Counted from the first letter of the stretch, positions 44,713 to 54,051 are shown. The stretch: DNA of 64,000 bases from Candidatus Accumulibacter similis (GCA_013347225.1 CP054595.1:4584415-4648414); one strand, 5' to 3'. The notes: a model not told the origin generated them from the letters alone. Translations and numbers: made by a program.

Positions 44713-45359
44713 GCCTGCTCACCGTGCGCGCGCTCGTCAGGTCGCTGGCGCACCGGCGACTGCTGGCGATCGACGAACTCAGCCTGTCGGCTGGCGAAAG
44801 CTGTGTCCTGACGGGTGAGAACGGCAGTGGCAAGTCCACCCTGCTGCGAATTCTTGCCGGCATCGATGCCCCGGACGGCGGCACTGGCTGCTTCGACGGG
44901 CGGCCGTTTGGCTGGCATCCCTACCCCGACTGGCTGCGAAAGCAGGTCACCTACGTGCATCAGCAACCCTACCTCTTCCACAGCAGCGTCATCGACAACG
45001 TCACCTATGGGCTGCGCGCGCGTGGCGTTCCCCGCGCCGAGCGCGAGCGACGGGTCGATGAGGCACTCTCCTGGGCCCGCCTGTGCCACCTGCTGGCTAC
45101 GCCGCCAGCCCGGCTCTCCGGCGGCGAGAAGCAGCGGCTGGCGCTGGCCCGGGCGTGGGTGCTGCGGCCGAGGCTGCTGCTGCTCGACGAACCGACGGCC
45201 AGCCTCGATGCCGACTCGCGGCGACAGACCATCGAGTTGCTGCGCACCTTCGGCGACGCCGGGACGACGGCGATCATCGCCTGTCACGACCGCGACGTCA
45301 TCGAGCTGCCCGCCATGCGGCGGCTCGACCTGGTCGACGGTCGGATCAGCAGCGACTGA
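44709..45359 (+). CDS. tupC: Tungstate ABC transporter ATP-binding protein
   Basis: A 216-residue ATPase subunit. Walker A is GENGSGKST, the Q-loop is in VHQQPYLFH, the signature is LSGGEKQRLALARA, and Walker B is LLLLDEPTASLD followed by the switch histidine in ACHDRDV. It lacks the C-terminal TOBE domain found in molybdate ModC, which agrees with a TupC assignment. It converges on truB. Confidence 0.93.
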   Translation: MSLLTVRALVRSLAHRRLLAIDELSLSAGESCVLTGENGSGKSTLLRILAGIDAPDGGTGCFDGRPFGWHPYPDWLRKQVTYVHQQPYLFHSSVIDNVTYGLRARGVPRAERERRVDEALSWARLCHLLATPPARLSGGEKQRLALARAWVLRPRLLLLDEPTASLDADSRRQTIELLRTFGDAGTTAIIACHDRDVIELPAMRRLDLVDGRISSD

Positions 45360-45393
45360 AGCGGGCAACGCGACCAGGACGCCGCGTCGGCCG

Positions 45394-45414
45394 GTAGCCG
45401 GCAGCGCCGGCTAC
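45394..45414. terminator. Hairpin between convergent tupC and truB
   Basis: A perfect 9-bp stem (45394-45402 and 45406-45414) with a 3-nt loop overlaps the truB stop codon. There is no strong U-run on either side. It probably limits read-through in both directions. Confidence 0.5.
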
Positions 45415-46310
45415 TTGTCCAGTCCGCCCAGCACACGCCGCGGCTGCAGGCTGCCGTCGGCGTCGACCTCGCCGAGACCGAGCAGGCGGCTACCGGAGTA
45501 AACCCGACAGCGGCCGGCCGTCGCGCCGACGGCGACGCGGTTGCCGTGCAGGAAGCGCTCGCCACCGGCCTCGTCGAGCAGCACGCGGGGCAGGCTCTGC
45601 AGCAACGCATCGGCAGGCAGGAGGCAGCCCTGGCGCCTCTCCTCGGCCAGCGTTGCCAGCACATCGAGCGAGACGGCATCGTCAATCTGCAGCGAGCCGA
45701 CGGCGACGCGGCGCAGAGCGCCGAGATGCGCGCCGCAGCCGAGAGCGACACCCAGGTCCATGGCCAGACTGCGCACATAGGTTCCCTTGCTGCAGCGAAC
45801 CAGCAGGCTGCAGCGACCAGGCGAAAAATCGTCCAGTCGCAGCTCGTGGATGCAGACCTCGCGCGGCGCGCGCTCGACCTCGATACCCTGACGTGCCAGC
45901 TCGTGCAGCGGCCGCCCCGCCCGCTTCAACGCCGAGTACATCGGCGGCACCTGCCGAATCGGACCACGAAATCCTTCCAGGGCAAGCTCGAGGTCGGCGG
46001 CAGAAAAGCCCACCGGGGAACGCGTCAGGATGCGGCCGTCGGCATCGCCGGTGTCGGTGCTGATGCCGAAAACGATTTCGCACTCGTAGCTCTTGTCGGC
46101 TGCCAGCAGATCCGTCGAGAACTTGGTCGCCTCTCCGAAGCACAACGGCAACAGGCCGCTGGCGAGCGGGTCGAGGGTCCCGGTATGTCCGGCCTTGGCA
46201 GCCGAATAGAGGCGGCGTGCGGCCTGCAGCGCAGCATTCGAGGTCATGCCGGTTGGCTTGTCGAGCAGCAGCACGCCGTCCACGCGGCGCCAGCTCTTTC
46301 GCGCCGTCAC
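45411..46310 (-). CDS. truB: tRNA pseudouridine(55) synthase
   Basis: Makes the universal T-loop pseudouridine in tRNA. The 299-residue protein contains GVLLLDKPTGMTSN at the N-terminus, the catalytic Asp in GHTGTLDPLASGLLP, and KGTYVRSLAMDLG later. It starts 1 nt after the rbfA stop and is the last gene of rimP-nusA-infB-rbfA-truB. Confidence 0.96.
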   Translation of the reverse strand: MTARKSWRRVDGVLLLDKPTGMTSNAALQAARRLYSAAKAGHTGTLDPLASGLLPLCFGEATKFSTDLLAADKSYECEIVFGISTDTGDADGRILTRSPVGFSAADLELALEGFRGPIRQVPPMYSALKRAGRPLHELARQGIEVERAPREVCIHELRLDDFSPGRCSLLVRCSKGTYVRSLAMDLGVALGCGAHLGALRRVAVGSLQIDDAVSLDVLATLAEERRQGCLLPADALLQSLPRVLLDEAGGERFLHGNRVAVGATAGRCRVYSGSRLLGLGEVDADGSLQPRRVLGGLDK

Positions 46311-46311
46311 T

Positions 46312-46725
46312 TCAGGAGCGCTCGGGACGCTCGGGGTGGTCTGGTTGCTCGGGATGCTCGCCGTGGTCGGAGATCGCCGCCGCCTCGCTGATCAGGCGCG
46401 AGAGCTGCGCGCCGCGTTCAAGCGACTGATCGAACACGAAATGCAGCTGCGGCGTCATGTGGATGCTGATCCGCTTGCCGAGCTCAGTGCGCAGGAAGCC
46501 GGCCGCATGTTCCAGACCGGCCATCACCGAGTCGAGATGGTCGCTTCCGGACAGACTGCTGAAGTAGACCTTGGCGTGCGCGTAATCGGCACTGACGGCG
46601 ACTTCCGTCAGGCTGACCATGCCGACCCGCGGATCGCGCAGCTCGCTGTGGATCAGGTCGGCGAGCTCGCGACGAATCTGCTCGGCAACCCGCTCGCGGC
46701 GGGAAAAACTCCTGCTGCCGGCCAC
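46312..46725 (-). CDS. rbfA: Ribosome-binding factor A
   Basis: A 137-residue 30S maturation factor with a KH-like fold. RRERVAEQIRRELADLIHSELRDPRVG and VSADYAHAKVYFSSL are the family text. The C-terminal tail (HPEQPDHPERPERS) is short and charged. It abuts the infB stop and truB start. Confidence 0.95.
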   Translation of the reverse strand: MAGSRSFSRRERVAEQIRRELADLIHSELRDPRVGMVSLTEVAVSADYAHAKVYFSSLSGSDHLDSVMAGLEHAAGFLRTELGKRISIHMTPQLHFVFDQSLERGAQLSRLISEAAAISDHGEHPEQPDHPERPERS

Positions 46726-49533
46726 TCAGAGCGTCCTCGCGACTTCCGTGACGTCGTAGACCTCGACCTGGTCGCCCTCGACGTAGCCGCTGAAGTTCTT
46801 CAGCGACAGACCGCACTCGAAGCCGCTGCGCACCTCCCGGACATCCTCCTTGAAACGCTTCAGCGACTCGATCTCGCCGTCCCAGAGGACGATGTGGTTG
46901 CGCAGCAGGCGCGCACGCGAACTCCGCTTGACGACGCCCTCGAGAACGTAGCAGCCGGCGATCGTGCCGATCCGGGTGGCGCGGAATACCTGCCTGATCT
47001 CGATCAGGCCGGTGATCTCCTCCCGCTTCTCGGGCGCCAGCATGCCCGACAGAGCCGCCTTCACCTCATCCACCGCATCGTAGATGATGTTGTAGTAGCG
47101 GATGTCGACCCCGGCGGCTTCCGCCGCCTTGCGGGCACCGGCATCGGCGCGTGTGTTGAAGCCGATGATCACCGCCTTCGACGCCTGTGCCAGGTGTACG
47201 TCCGACTCGCTGATTGCGCCGACCGCGGCGTGGATGACGTTGACCTTGACCTCACCGGTCGACAGCTTCTGCAGCGACTGCACCAGCGCCTCCTGCGAAC
47301 CCTGGACATCGGCCTTGATGATCAGCGCCAGGACCTTCGCCTCGGCCTCGGTCATCTGCTCGAGAATGCTCTCGAGGCTGGCTGCCTGCTTGGTCGCCAG
47401 CTTGACATCGCGATACTTGCCCTGGCGGAACAGAGCGATCTCGCGCGCCTTGCGCTCGTCCCCCAGGACGACCGCTTCCTGTCCCGCAGCCGGGACATCG
47501 GAGAGACCGAGGATCTCGACCGGGATCGATGGCCCTGCCTCCTTGATCACCTTGCCGTTCTCGTCAAGCATCGCCCGCACCCGCCCGAAGACCTGCCCCG
47601 CAAGCAGGACATCGCCCTGGTGCAGGGTTCCCGAAAGCACCAGCATCGTCGCCACCGGACCACGGCCGCGATCCAGGCGGGCCTCGATGATCAACCCTTT
47701 CGCCGGCGCCTGGCGGGGCGCCTTGAGTTCGAGAACCTCAGCCTGCAGCAGAACATTCTCGAGCAGTTCGTCGATGCCGGCACCGGTCTTCGCGGATACC
47801 GCGACGAACGGCGTCTCGCCGCCGTACTCCTCAGGCACCACCTGCTCGGCCACGAGTTCCTGTTTCACCCGGTCCGGCTGCGCCCCCGGCTTGTCGATCT
47901 TGTTCACCGCGACGACCATCGGTACGCCGGCCGCCTTGGCATGGTTGATCGCCTCGCGAGTCTGCGGCATCACGCCATCGTCGGCGGCCACCACCAGAAT
48001 CACTAGGTCGGTGGCCTTGGCGCCGCGCGCCCGCATGGCCGTGAAGGCCTCGTGACCGGGTGTATCGAGAAAGGTCACCATGCCACGTTCGGTCTCGACG
48101 TGATAGGCGCCGATGTGCTGCGTGATGCCACCCGCCTCGCCGCTGGCGACGCGCGTGCGGCGGATGTAGTCGAGCAGCGACGTCTTGCCATGATCCACAT
48201 GACCCATGACCGTGACCACCGGCGCGCGTGGCTCGAGGGCGACGTCCTTCTGATCGACCGTGCTCTCGTCGAGGAACGCGTCCGGGTCGTCGAGCTTGGC
48301 GGCGAAAGCCTTGTGACCCATTTCCTCGACGATGATCATCGCCGTTTCCTGATCGAGAACCTGGTTGATGGTCACCATCGAGCCCATCTTCATCAGCGCC
48401 TTGATCACCTCGGTCGCCTTGATCGCCATCTTGTGCGCCAGCTCGGCAACGGAAATGGTCTCCGGCACGTACACCTGATGGATCACCGGCTCGACCGGCA
48501 ACTGGAATGAATGCTCGCCATCGTCGTCGCCGCCGCCACGGCCGGTCCGCTTGCCGTGCTTGGTGTCACGCCAGCCGGTCCCGCCGGTCGCACCGCGAGT
48601 CTTCAGACCGGGGCGCTTGTTCGCGCCTTCGCTCTTCCACGGCCCCTTCTTGTCGGCCGCCTTCTTCTCCGGTGCCTTCTTGTCGGCCGCCTTCTTGTCG
48701 GTCGTCCCCGCCTTCGCGGCCGGCTTGTGCAAGGTCTTGTCCTCGGGCGGCCGATCGCTCGCTGTCTGCGCCGCGGCCACCTTGGCCGCACCGGCTGCCT
48801 TCGCCGCCACCGCCTTTTCTTCGGCCTCCTGCTTCAGCCGCACGAGATCGGCGCTGCGCTGCTGCTTGCTCTTGAACTCCGCCTCCTGCCGCGCCCGCAA
48901 CTCGGCATGCCGACGCTCCTCCTCGGCGCGCAGCCGCTGCTGCTCCTCGCCAATGATCGAGGCGCGCGTCACCACCTTCTTGGCACCCGGCCTGACTTCC
49001 GTCGCCACGGATTCCACCTTCGGCTGCTCACCGACCGGTGCTGCCGGCGGCGCAGGCAGCACCGGCTCCGGCTCGGCAACCTGCACCGGCGGCGCCGGCT
49101 CGGCCGCCACCTCGACGACCGGCTCCGGTGGCAACTCGACGACACGCTCGGCCACCGGTTCAACGACTGGCTCGGCGACCGGCACGGCGGGCTCGGCCAC
49201 CGCCGTCGGCGCCTGCCTGGTGCTCGCATCGGCGACATCGCGCTTGACCAGGACGCGCTTCTTGCGCACCTCGACCTGCACCGTGTGCGACTTGCCATGC
49301 GAGTCCTGCTGCCGAATCTCGGAGGTTTCCTTGCGCGTCAGCGTGATCTTGGTCTTGGCCTCGACCGGTCCGTGCGAACGTCGCAAGTACTCGAGAAGTC
49401 TCGACTTGTCCTGCTCCGACAGCACGTCATCCAGATGCTTCTTGGCGACCCCCGCCTTCTGCAACTGCTCGAGCAGCGAACCAGCCGGCATTCGCAGCTG
49501 GCTGGCGAATTGGGAAACACTTGTTTGCGCCAT
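46726..49533 (-). CDS. infB: Translation initiation factor IF-2
   Basis: A 935-residue GTPase that places initiator tRNA on the ribosome. It has an IF2-N domain at the start (VSQFASQLRMPAGSLLEQLQ), then a long low-complexity linker (about residues 90-330) rich in Pro/Val/Glu and then in Lys/Ala with repeated DKKA/EKKA units. The G domain follows (GHVDHGKT, DTPGHEAF, NKIDKPGA), and then the C-terminal tRNA-binding domains. ATG 49533 has GAGGAG six bases upstream; an in-frame start 13 codons upstream lacks this. Confidence 0.96.
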   Translation of the reverse strand: MAQTSVSQFASQLRMPAGSLLEQLQKAGVAKKHLDDVLSEQDKSRLLEYLRRSHGPVEAKTKITLTRKETSEIRQQDSHGKSHTVQVEVRKKRVLVKRDVADASTRQAPTAVAEPAVPVAEPVVEPVAERVVELPPEPVVEVAAEPAPPVQVAEPEPVLPAPPAAPVGEQPKVESVATEVRPGAKKVVTRASIIGEEQQRLRAEEERRHAELRARQEAEFKSKQQRSADLVRLKQEAEEKAVAAKAAGAAKVAAAQTASDRPPEDKTLHKPAAKAGTTDKKAADKKAPEKKAADKKGPWKSEGANKRPGLKTRGATGGTGWRDTKHGKRTGRGGGDDDGEHSFQLPVEPVIHQVYVPETISVAELAHKMAIKATEVIKALMKMGSMVTINQVLDQETAMIIVEEMGHKAFAAKLDDPDAFLDESTVDQKDVALEPRAPVVTVMGHVDHGKTSLLDYIRRTRVASGEAGGITQHIGAYHVETERGMVTFLDTPGHEAFTAMRARGAKATDLVILVVAADDGVMPQTREAINHAKAAGVPMVVAVNKIDKPGAQPDRVKQELVAEQVVPEEYGGETPFVAVSAKTGAGIDELLENVLLQAEVLELKAPRQAPAKGLIIEARLDRGRGPVATMLVLSGTLHQGDVLLAGQVFGRVRAMLDENGKVIKEAGPSIPVEILGLSDVPAAGQEAVVLGDERKAREIALFRQGKYRDVKLATKQAASLESILEQMTEAEAKVLALIIKADVQGSQEALVQSLQKLSTGEVKVNVIHAAVGAISESDVHLAQASKAVIIGFNTRADAGARKAAEAAGVDIRYYNIIYDAVDEVKAALSGMLAPEKREEITGLIEIRQVFRATRIGTIAGCYVLEGVVKRSSRARLLRNHIVLWDGEIESLKRFKEDVREVRSGFECGLSLKNFSGYVEGDQVEVYDVTEVARTL

Positions 49534-49552
49534 TTGTACTCCTCTTTCCCGC

Positions 49553-51025
49553 TTACTCGAACCAGTGCGCACGCGCCGTGGTGATCAGTTGTGTGGCCCT
49601 CTGCAGGTCGATGCCGGTGATCTCGACGAGTTCATCGACGGCCAGGTCGGCCAGGTCGTCGCGCGTCTTGACACCGCTACCCGCGAGTTTGCCGGCCAGC
49701 GTCTTGTCCATTCCGTCGAGACCGAGCAGATCGTCGGCCACTTCGGCGAGCGTCTCCTCGGTGGCGATCGCCTCGGTCAGCAGGACGTTGCGCGCCCGTT
49801 CGCGCAGTTCCTGCACCGTCGCCTCGTCGAATGCCTCGATCTCGAGCATTTCGTGCAGAGGCACGTAGGCCACCTCCTCGAGGGTCGAGAAGCCCTCCTC
49901 GATGAGGATGTTCGCCACTTCTTCGTCGACATCGAGCTTCTCCATGAAGAGAACACGAATCGCTGCCGCCTCGGCCTCGACCAGGGTCTTCGACTCTTCC
50001 TCGGTCATCAGGTTGATCGTCCAGCCGGTCAACTCGGAGGCGAGGCGAACGTTCTGGCCGCCGCGACCGATGGCGATCGCCAGATTCTGTTCGTCGACCA
50101 CCACGTCCATGCTGTGCTTTTCCTCATCGACGACGATCGAGCTGACCTCGGCCGGCGCCAGTGCGCCCACCACGAACTGTGCCGGATCCGCCGACCAGAG
50201 GACGATGTCGACCCGTTCACCCGCCAGCTCGTTGGTCACCGCCGTCACCCGCGAGCCACGCATGCCGACACAGGTGCCGATCGGATCGATGCGCTGGTCG
50301 TTGGATTTCACCGCGATCTTGGCGCGCATGCCGGGGTCGCGCGCCGCTGCCTTGATCTCGAGCAGCCCGTCATCGACTTCGGGCACCTCGAGTGCAAAGA
50401 GCTGGATAATGAACTCGGGTGCCGTACGCGACAGGATCAGCTGCGGCCCGCGCGCCGAGCGGTCGATCCGCAACAGGAAGGCCTTGACGCGATCACCGAT
50501 GCGCAGGTTCTCGCGCGGAATCATCTGGTCACGCGGCAGCAGCGCTTCCATCTTGCCGGTTTCGACGATCGCGTTGCCGCGCTCCATGCGCTTGATCGTG
50601 CCGGAGACGAGGTGCTCCTTGCGCGCCAGGAAGTCGCTCAGGATCTGCTCCCGCTCGGCGTCGCGAATCTTCTGCAGGATCACCTGCTTCGCCGCCTGCG
50701 CGCCGATGCGGCCGAAGTCGATCGGCTCCAGCGCTTCCTCGAGATAGTCGCCCACCTCGACCTCCGGATCCTGGGTCTGGGCTTCCGACAACGGCACCTG
50801 CTGCTCCTCGTCGAGGAAGTCGGCATCAGCCACGACTTCCCAACGACGAAAGGTTTCGAAGTCGCCGGTCTCGCGGTCGACTGCGACCCGCACGTTGGCA
50901 TCGTCATGGACACGCTTCTTGGTCGCCGACGCCAGCGCCAGTTCGAGCGCGCCAAAGACGATGTCCCGGGTCACGTTCTTTTCGCGCGCCAGCACATCGA
51001 CCAGCAGCAAGATCTCGCGGCTCAT
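49553..51025 (-). CDS. nusA: Transcription termination/antitermination factor NusA
   Basis: A 490-residue RNA-polymerase-binding factor. The N-terminal domain (EILLLVDVLAREKNV) is followed by S1, KH1 and KH2 RNA-binding domains (GMRGSRVTAVTNELAGERVDI, AIGRGGQNVRLASELTGW, each in the right order), and two acidic C-terminal repeats (LGLDGMDKTLAGKLAGSGV). NusA favours pausing and termination at RNA hairpins. A hairpin terminator sits in the leader of its own operon. Confidence 0.96.
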   Translation of the reverse strand: MSREILLLVDVLAREKNVTRDIVFGALELALASATKKRVHDDANVRVAVDRETGDFETFRRWEVVADADFLDEEQQVPLSEAQTQDPEVEVGDYLEEALEPIDFGRIGAQAAKQVILQKIRDAEREQILSDFLARKEHLVSGTIKRMERGNAIVETGKMEALLPRDQMIPRENLRIGDRVKAFLLRIDRSARGPQLILSRTAPEFIIQLFALEVPEVDDGLLEIKAAARDPGMRAKIAVKSNDQRIDPIGTCVGMRGSRVTAVTNELAGERVDIVLWSADPAQFVVGALAPAEVSSIVVDEEKHSMDVVVDEQNLAIAIGRGGQNVRLASELTGWTINLMTEEESKTLVEAEAAAIRVLFMEKLDVDEEVANILIEEGFSTLEEVAYVPLHEMLEIEAFDEATVQELRERARNVLLTEAIATEETLAEVADDLLGLDGMDKTLAGKLAGSGVKTRDDLADLAVDELVEITGIDLQRATQLITTARAHWFE

Positions 51026-51039
51026 TTCCTCATTACCTC

Positions 51040-51507
51040 CTAGACCGGCTTCCCGCCCGATTTCATTGTTTCGAATCTGGGCACCAGACGTGCCCGGTCA
51101 ATGTTGTCCAGCTCGACATCCATGTCGCCCGCGTCCGTCCGCAGGCGGACCTTGCCGTCGCTGACGCCGCCCAGCGTGCCGCTGAAGTTGCGCCTGCCGC
51201 TCGACGGCAGGCGCAACTTCAGCGTGATCTCGGCCCCGGCGAAGCGCTCGAAGTCGGACGCCTTCTTCAGCAGCCGGTCCAGACCGGGTGACGAGACTTC
51301 CAGCCGGTCGTAGTCCACATCCTCGACCGCCAGCACGCGCGAGAGGTGATTGCTGACCAGGGCACAGTCCTCGACATCTACGCCGCGTGGCCTCTCGGGC
51401 CTGTCGATGAACACACGCAGGACGCGCCCGCGCGGGCTGCGCTCGATATCGACCAGCTCGTAGCCGAGACCAGTCACCGTCTTCTCAAGTATTTCGTGCA
51501 CATCCAT
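51040..51507 (-). CDS. rimP: Ribosome maturation factor RimP
   Basis: A 155-residue 30S assembly factor. GYELVDIERSPRGRVLRVFID and YDRLEVSSPGLDRLLKKASDFERFAG are the family signature. ATG 51507 (MDVHEILE) is preferred; an upstream TTG four codons earlier would fall within the U-run of the leader terminator. It is the first gene of the rimP-nusA-infB-rbfA-truB operon. Confidence 0.95.
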   Translation of the reverse strand: MDVHEILEKTVTGLGYELVDIERSPRGRVLRVFIDRPERPRGVDVEDCALVSNHLSRVLAVEDVDYDRLEVSSPGLDRLLKKASDFERFAGAEITLKLRLPSSGRRNFSGTLGGVSDGKVRLRTDAGDMDVELDNIDRARLVPRFETMKSGGKPV

Positions 51508-51517
51508 GGCTGCAAAC

Positions 51518-51540
51518 AAAAAATGGGCGAAAAGCCCATC
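51518..51540 (-). terminator. Intrinsic terminator in the rimP leader
   Basis: On the minus strand a 6-bp stem (51534-51539 with 51523-51528) and a UUUUC loop are followed by six U residues ending 10 nt before the rimP ATG. It lies downstream of a good promoter for the operon, so it is placed to act as an attenuator. It could also end transcripts coming from rluB. Confidence 0.65.
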
Positions 51541-51551
51541 CCCGGTTAGAT

Positions 51552-51566
51552 GCCCCCAGAAGGGGC
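51552..51566 (-). promoter_or_regulatory. Leader hairpin upstream of the rimP terminator
   Basis: Five-bp GC arms (51552-51556 and 51562-51566) with a 5-nt loop form the first structure in the rimP leader RNA. It may influence folding of the terminator hairpin that follows. Confidence 0.4.
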
Positions 51567-51583
51567 GAGCGGAAAACCGTTGG

Positions 51584-51612
51584 ATTATAACGCAAAAACC
51601 AGCGCGGGTAAA
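51584..51612 (-). promoter_or_regulatory. Sigma70 promoter of rimP-nusA-infB-rbfA-truB
   Basis: On the minus strand, TTTACC (51607-51612, 4/6) and TATAAT (51584-51589, 6/6) are separated by exactly 17 bp. The predicted start at about 51577 gives a ~70-nt leader that contains two hairpins before the rimP ATG. Confidence 0.65.
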
Positions 51613-51647
51613 TCGGCCCGCGGCCGCGGGAGAATGACCAGAATCGA

Positions 51648-52625
51648 TCAGCCTGCCCGCGACCGCGGTGGCGGACGCCGCGGCCCCGCCGGTGCCATGC
51701 CGAAATCGACGAGCAGTTGCCGCACCAGGGGCTCGGCCAGTTCCTCCACCCGGCCGCGCTTTAGGCCGGGCGGCAGCACGAAGGGACCGTAGCGAACGCG
51801 TATCAGGCGACTGACGACCACGCCGACGGCCTCGAACATCCGTCGCACTTCGCGATTGCGACCCTCGAAGAGGGAAACGCGGTACCAGCGGTTGGCGCCC
51901 TCGCCGCCTGCCTCCTGGAAGCTGTTGAACCTTGCCAGCCCATCCTCGAGTTCGACGCCTTCGAGCAGGCGTTGCCTTGCCGCGTCTGGCAGATCGCCGA
52001 GGATGCGCACGGCGTACTCGCGCAGCAGCTGATAGCGCGGGTGCATCAGGCGGTTGGCGAGATCGCCGGAAGTGGTCAACAACAGCAGCCCGCTGGTGTT
52101 GAAGTCGAGACGCCCGACGGCCACCCAGCGACCGGCCGCCATTCGCGGCAGCGAAGTGAACACGCTCGGCCGATGCTGCGGATCGTTGCGCGAGACGATC
52201 TCGCCTTCCGGCTTGTGATAGAGGAGCACCCGCGGCACGCGGTCGGCAGACCGCAGCCGCACCAGCTTGCCGCCGATCTTGACGCGATCACCGGGACTGA
52301 CCGACTGGCCGACCTGCGCCGGCTCACCATTGACCGTGATGCGACCTGCAGCGATCAACTCTTCCATCTCGCGCCGCGACCCCAGACCGCTGTTGGCGAG
52401 CAGCTTGTGCAGGCGCTCGGGCTTGCCGACCGGCTCCGCACCCGGGCTGCGGCGCGGCGCGTCGGTCGACCGCGCGTCTCTCCCGGTCGACCGACTGCCG
52501 GCAGCAACCGCGGCGGCCGACGGTTGCGGGCTTGCCGCCAGCGGACGCCGCGGTGCTGCCGCGCCCCGTGAAGAGCGTGGCGGACGAGCGGGATCAGCCG
52601 GCGGCCGGCGTTTGTCGTTGGGCAT
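51648..52625 (-). CDS. rluB: 23S rRNA pseudouridine synthase RluB-like
   Basis: A 325-residue pseudouridine synthase. It has an Ala/Pro/Arg-rich N-terminal tail (~60 residues), then an S4 RNA-binding domain (ERLHKLLANSGLGSRREMEELI), then the catalytic domain with the active-site Asp in GRLDFNTSGLLLLT, and FEGRNREVRRMFEAVG. ATG 52625 lies inside the end of scpB, so translation is coupled. RluB modifies U2605 of 23S rRNA in E. coli. A close paralogue such as RluE/F cannot be excluded by eye, but the scpAB context favours RluB. Confidence 0.9.
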   Translation of the reverse strand: MPNDKRRPPADPARPPRSSRGAAAPRRPLAASPQPSAAAVAAGSRSTGRDARSTDAPRRSPGAEPVGKPERLHKLLANSGLGSRREMEELIAAGRITVNGEPAQVGQSVSPGDRVKIGGKLVRLRSADRVPRVLLYHKPEGEIVSRNDPQHRPSVFTSLPRMAAGRWVAVGRLDFNTSGLLLLTTSGDLANRLMHPRYQLLREYAVRILGDLPDAARQRLLEGVELEDGLARFNSFQEAGGEGANRWYRVSLFEGRNREVRRMFEAVGVVVSRLIRVRYGPFVLPPGLKRGRVEELAEPLVRQLLVDFGMAPAGPRRPPPRSRAG

Positions 52626-53202
52626 CGGAGAGGTCCAGAGTGGGGTTGATCTGTTCGAGCGCCGGCAGCTCGGCGAGGCTGCGCAGACCGAGGTCGTCGA
52701 GGAACTTCTTCGTCGTCGCCAGCAGCGCCGGCCTCCCGGGGGTATCGCGGTGGCCGACGACATCGACCCAGCCGCGTTCCTCGAGCACCCGGATGACCTG
52801 CGTCGCGACCGTGACGCCACGGATGTCCTCGATATCGCCCCGGGTCACCGGCTGCCGGTAGGCGATGATCGCCAGCGTCTCGAGGACCGCGCGCGAGTAG
52901 CGCGGTGGCTTCTCCGGATGCAGCCGTTCGAGATAGGGCATGAACTCCGCGCGCGTGCGGAAACGCCAGCCGCTCGCCACCGACAGCAGCTCGAGCGGCC
53001 GCCCCTGCCACTCGCGACGCAGTTCGTCGAGCAGCGAACGCAGCATTTCGGCGGTGATTTCGTCATTGAAGACCTTGCGCAGCTCGGGCAGCGAGAGCGG
53101 CTCCCTGGCACTCAGCAGGACCGCCTCGAGCACCCGCTTGAGTTCCTCGGCAGTGCCCGGCAGGCCTGCGCCGGCTGCCCTGTCAGGCACCATCGTGAAC
53201 AT
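52594..53202 (-). CDS. scpB: Segregation and condensation protein B
   Basis: A winged-helix kleisin-partner of the SMC-ScpAB condensin, about 202 residues. Family text includes EAVLLSAREPLSLPEL, YSRAVLETLAIIAYRQPVTRGDIEDIRGV and a ...LAELPALEQ tail. Starts at 53202 (MFTM) and 53193 (MVPD) are both possible; each overlaps the end of scpA by 10-20 bp, and neither has a clear Shine-Dalgarno sequence. The C-terminus overlaps rluB by 32 bp. Confidence 0.92.
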   Translation of the reverse strand: MFTMVPDRAAGAGLPGTAEELKRVLEAVLLSAREPLSLPELRKVFNDEITAEMLRSLLDELRREWQGRPLELLSVASGWRFRTRAEFMPYLERLHPEKPPRYSRAVLETLAIIAYRQPVTRGDIEDIRGVTVATQVIRVLEERGWVDVVGHRDTPGRPALLATTKKFLDDLGLRSLAELPALEQINPTLDLSDAQRQTPAAG

Positions 53203-54025
53203 CGACCAAGCGCAGATAGATCGGCGCAAAAGGCTCCGCCTGCGTCATTTCCAGCAGGCGCTCACGCGCCAGCTCGAGCAGGGCGAGGAAATGAACGACC
53301 AGCACCGGCGCGCCCAGAGTCGCGTCGAAGAGATCGACGAAATCGACGAAACCGCCTGCAGCCCGCAGGCGACGCAGAATGGCTCCCATGTGTTCGCGCA
53401 CCGAGAGTTCCTCGCGCTGCACCAGATGATGCGTGTGCAGTCTCGCCTGTTGCAGGATGCCCCGCCAGGCGTTCTGCAGGTCCGTGACGCTGACCTCCGG
53501 CAGGCGCCGCCGCAGGCTCTTCTCGACCCACACCTCGACCCAGTCGAAATCACGCTCGGCCTGCGGCAGCTCATTGATGGCATGTGCCGCGCGCTTCATC
53601 TGCTCGTACTCGATGAGGCGCCGCACCAGTTCGGCACGCGGATCCTCGACCTCGTCGCCGGCCGGCGCCTTCGGCCGCGGCAGCAGCATGCGCGACTTGA
53701 TCTCGATCAGCATCGCCGCCATCACCAGATAGTCGGCGGCCAGTTCGAGATTGCGTGTCCGCATCGCTTCGACGTAGAGCAGATATTGGTCGGTCAGCGG
53801 CGCCATCGGAATGTCGAGCACGTTCACGTTGGCCTTGCGGATCAAGTACAGGAGCAGATCGAGCGGCCCCTCGAAGGCGTCGAGCATGACCGCCATCGCA
53901 TCCGGCGGGATGTAGAGGTCGTGCGGCAGTTCCGCCAGCGGCTCGCCGTAGATTCTCGCCAGCGGACTCGCCATCTCCGCCGCTGCCGCGGCCGTGCCCT
54001 CGGCGACGACAAGAGCATCGTTCAT
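53183..54025 (-). CDS. scpA: Segregation and condensation protein A
   Basis: A 280-residue kleisin that closes the SMC ring. FEGPLDLLLYLIRKANVNVLDIPMAPLTDQYL is the N-terminal SMC-binding domain, and ELAADYLVMAAMLIEIKSRMLLP follows. The first ~45 residues precede the usual start of homology. It lies 26 bp after trpS and overlaps scpB. Confidence 0.93.
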   Translation of the reverse strand: MNDALVVAEGTAAAAAEMASPLARIYGEPLAELPHDLYIPPDAMAVMLDAFEGPLDLLLYLIRKANVNVLDIPMAPLTDQYLLYVEAMRTRNLELAADYLVMAAMLIEIKSRMLLPRPKAPAGDEVEDPRAELVRRLIEYEQMKRAAHAINELPQAERDFDWVEVWVEKSLRRRLPEVSVTDLQNAWRGILQQARLHTHHLVQREELSVREHMGAILRRLRAAGGFVDFVDLFDATLGAPVLVVHFLALLELARERLLEMTQAEPFAPIYLRLVDVHDGA

Positions 54026-54051
54026 CGCTGCTCCGGAGCCGGCGGCGCCAT

